Shown here: positions 4,836 to 5,617 of the stretch, piece by piece | How positions within the stretch are numbered: position 1 is the first letter of the stretch | How the letters are laid out: each line of letters opens with the position of its first letter | NCBI GenBank assembly: GCA_023426625.1 | Contig: JAFAAJ010000048.1 | Coordinates: 1-5,617, forward strand | Source: Bacteroidota bacterium | Lineage (GTDB): Bacteria; Bacteroidota; Bacteroidia; Flavobacteriales; Weeksellaceae | Direction: 5' to 3' | DNA: 5,617 nucleotides | The notes under the pieces: generated by a model | The model's database searches: none | What the model was told of the DNA's origin: nothing | What the model saw: only the letters and a program-made list of their open reading frames with translations | Translations under genes and position numbers: made by a program

Positions 4836-5555
4836 ATGAAAACAGATATACTTGCGTTTGGAGCGCATCCTGATGATGTAGAGTTGGGATGTGGTGGAAC
4901 AATTGCCAAATTGATTTCCGAGGGAAAGACATGTGTTATTGTAGATTTAACTAAAGGAGAGCTTGGAACAAGAGGAACAGAAGAAACAAGAAAACAAGAA
5001 GCAGCCGATGCAGCAAAAATTTTAGGTGTTTCTGCGAGGGAGAATCTGGGTATGAAGGATGGCTTTTTGGTAAATTCCGAAGAGTATCAGATAAAGATCG
5101 TAAAAATGATCCGCAAATACCGTCCGGAAATCGTATTGGCGAATGCAATTGATGACCGACATCCCGATCATGCTAAAGGAGCGAAATTAGTGTCGGATGC
5201 GTGCTTTTTAGCAGGATTAAGAAAGATAGAAACGGTTGAAGGAGGAGAGAATCAGAAAGTGTGGAGGCCTAAACATATATTTCATTATATTCAATGGAAG
5301 CATATCCAACCGGAATTCGTTATTGATATTTCTGAATATATGGATCAAAAAATTGAAGCATGTATGGCGTTCAAAACCCAGTTTTATGATCCGAATTCTA
5401 ATGAACCGGTGACTCCGATCGCTACAAAAGACTTTTTGGAAAGCTTAACCTATAGAGCTCAGGATTTAGGACGTTTATCGGGAGTGGCTTATGCTGAGGG
5501 ATTTACGACAGAAAAGCTTATTGCACTGAAAAATTTTGATGGAATTGTTTTGTAA
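4836..5555 (+). CDS. bshB1: Bacillithiol biosynthesis deacetylase BshB1
   Basis: A 239-residue zinc hydrolase of the PIG-L/LmbE family. It removes the acetyl group from N-acetylglucosaminyl-L-malate, the second step of bacillithiol synthesis (after BshA, before BshC), in the cytoplasm. The N-terminus ILAFGAHPDDVELGCGG (5-21) carries the HPDD motif: His11 and Asp14 as zinc ligands and Asp13 as the probable general base. The second motif DDRHPDH (106-112) gives the third zinc ligand His112 plus His109. KGELGTRGT (40-48) is the substrate-side loop. The C-terminal LTYRAQDLGRLSGVAYAEGF (204-223) is characteristic of BshB1 rather than of generic LmbE proteins. Length is normal for the family. The ATG at 4836 is the only sensible start, because the first strand begins at once. 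The gene stands alone between a terminator and a tRNA, with no other bsh gene in view. The BshB1 call is firm; promiscuous activity on related amides is possible. Confidence 0.93.
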   Translation: MKTDILAFGAHPDDVELGCGGTIAKLISEGKTCVIVDLTKGELGTRGTEETRKQEAADAAKILGVSARENLGMKDGFLVNSEEYQIKIVKMIRKYRPEIVLANAIDDRHPDHAKGAKLVSDACFLAGLRKIETVEGGENQKVWRPKHIFHYIQWKHIQPEFVIDISEYMDQKIEACMAFKTQFYDPNSNEPVTPIATKDFLESLTYRAQDLGRLSGVAYAEGFTTEKLIALKNFDGIVL

Positions 5556-5578
5556 TTCAAAATTCTTTCCTATATTTG
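5548..5578 (+). promoter_or_regulatory. Promoter of the tRNA gene
   Basis: TTTTG (5548-5552) and TATATTTG (5571-5578) are separated by 18 bases and match the Bacteroidota -33/-7 consensus. The -7 box ends 12 bases before the tRNA 5' end, giving a leader of about 7-8 bases. The -33 element lies within the last codons of bshB1; I see no terminator between them. Confidence 0.75.
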
Positions 5579-5590
5579 CAACCACAAAAC

Positions 5591-5617
5591 GGTGATTGTA
5601 GCTCAGTTGGTTAGAGC
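5591..5617 (+). tRNA. tRNA gene, 5' part only, probably tRNA-His
   Basis: The window ends inside the gene. Visible are the 5' acceptor strand GTGATTG (5592-5598), T8-A9 (5599-5600), the D-stem GCTC/GAGC (5601-5604 with 5614-5617) and a D-loop AGTTGGTTA with the conserved GG. One further G at 5591 precedes the acceptor, as in genes that encode the extra G-1 of tRNA-His; E. coli tRNA-His starts in a similar way (GGTGGCTATAGCTC). The anticodon is outside the window, so the identity is inferred from this 5' end alone. That it is a tRNA is nearly certain. Confidence 0.85.

Noticed and set aside
4951..5148. - strand open frame antisense to bshB1
   Set aside because: Leu/Phe-rich shadow of the Lys/Glu-rich sense strand.
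5591..5617. Reading the tRNA as Ile, Ala or Lys from its generic D-arm
   Set aside because: The acceptor strand GTGATTG with one extra 5' G fits tRNA-His better; the anticodon is not visible, so the identity stays provisional.

Overview
The window looks like ordinary, vertically inherited chromosome from a flavobacterium, most likely family Weeksellaceae (Elizabethkingia/Chryseobacterium type). The DNA is AT-rich, gene starts lack strong Shine-Dalgarno sequences, and promoters match the Bacteroidota -7 box TAnnTTTG. TonB and ExbD have Bacteroidota-type sequences, and a bacillithiol biosynthesis deacetylase is present. The genus is an inference from protein style, not from a search. All genes lie on the + strand.

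Positions 1-1887 hold the end of a TonB-energising operon: the C-terminal part of one ExbD (its start lies before the window), a second and divergent ExbD, and a proline-rich TonB. ExbB is presumably just upstream. ExbB/ExbD use the proton gradient across the inner membrane, and TonB carries that energy to outer-membrane receptors. A 12-bp hairpin with a T-run (1913-1949) ends the operon.

Positions 1952-3017 hold a second unit: a 65-residue protein predicted to be a two-helix membrane hairpin. It overlaps by 11 bases a lipoprotein with a PstS-like periplasmic-binding fold. No ABC permease or ATPase gene accompanies it, and the usual PstS phosphate-binding signature is not recognisable. Positions 3018-3123 are a short intergenic leader with a 7-bp palindrome. 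Positions 3124-4758 encode an exported TPR-repeat protein, which ends in a good intrinsic terminator (4780-4812).

Positions 4836-5555 encode BshB1, the N-acetylglucosaminyl-malate deacetylase of bacillithiol synthesis. Its promoter overlaps the preceding terminator, and its -7 box ends 5 bases before the ATG, so the mRNA is probably leaderless or nearly so. The window closes with a near-consensus promoter and the first 27 bases of a tRNA gene, probably tRNA-His.

The most interesting points are: (i) the grouping of ExbD-ExbD-TonB with an orphan PstS-like lipoprotein, a tiny membrane hairpin and a periplasmic TPR protein, which may form one envelope system; and (ii) the compact terminator/promoter/start arrangement, seen twice, that predicts leaderless transcripts. 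I see no mobile element, CRISPR array, broken gene or sign of recent transfer.
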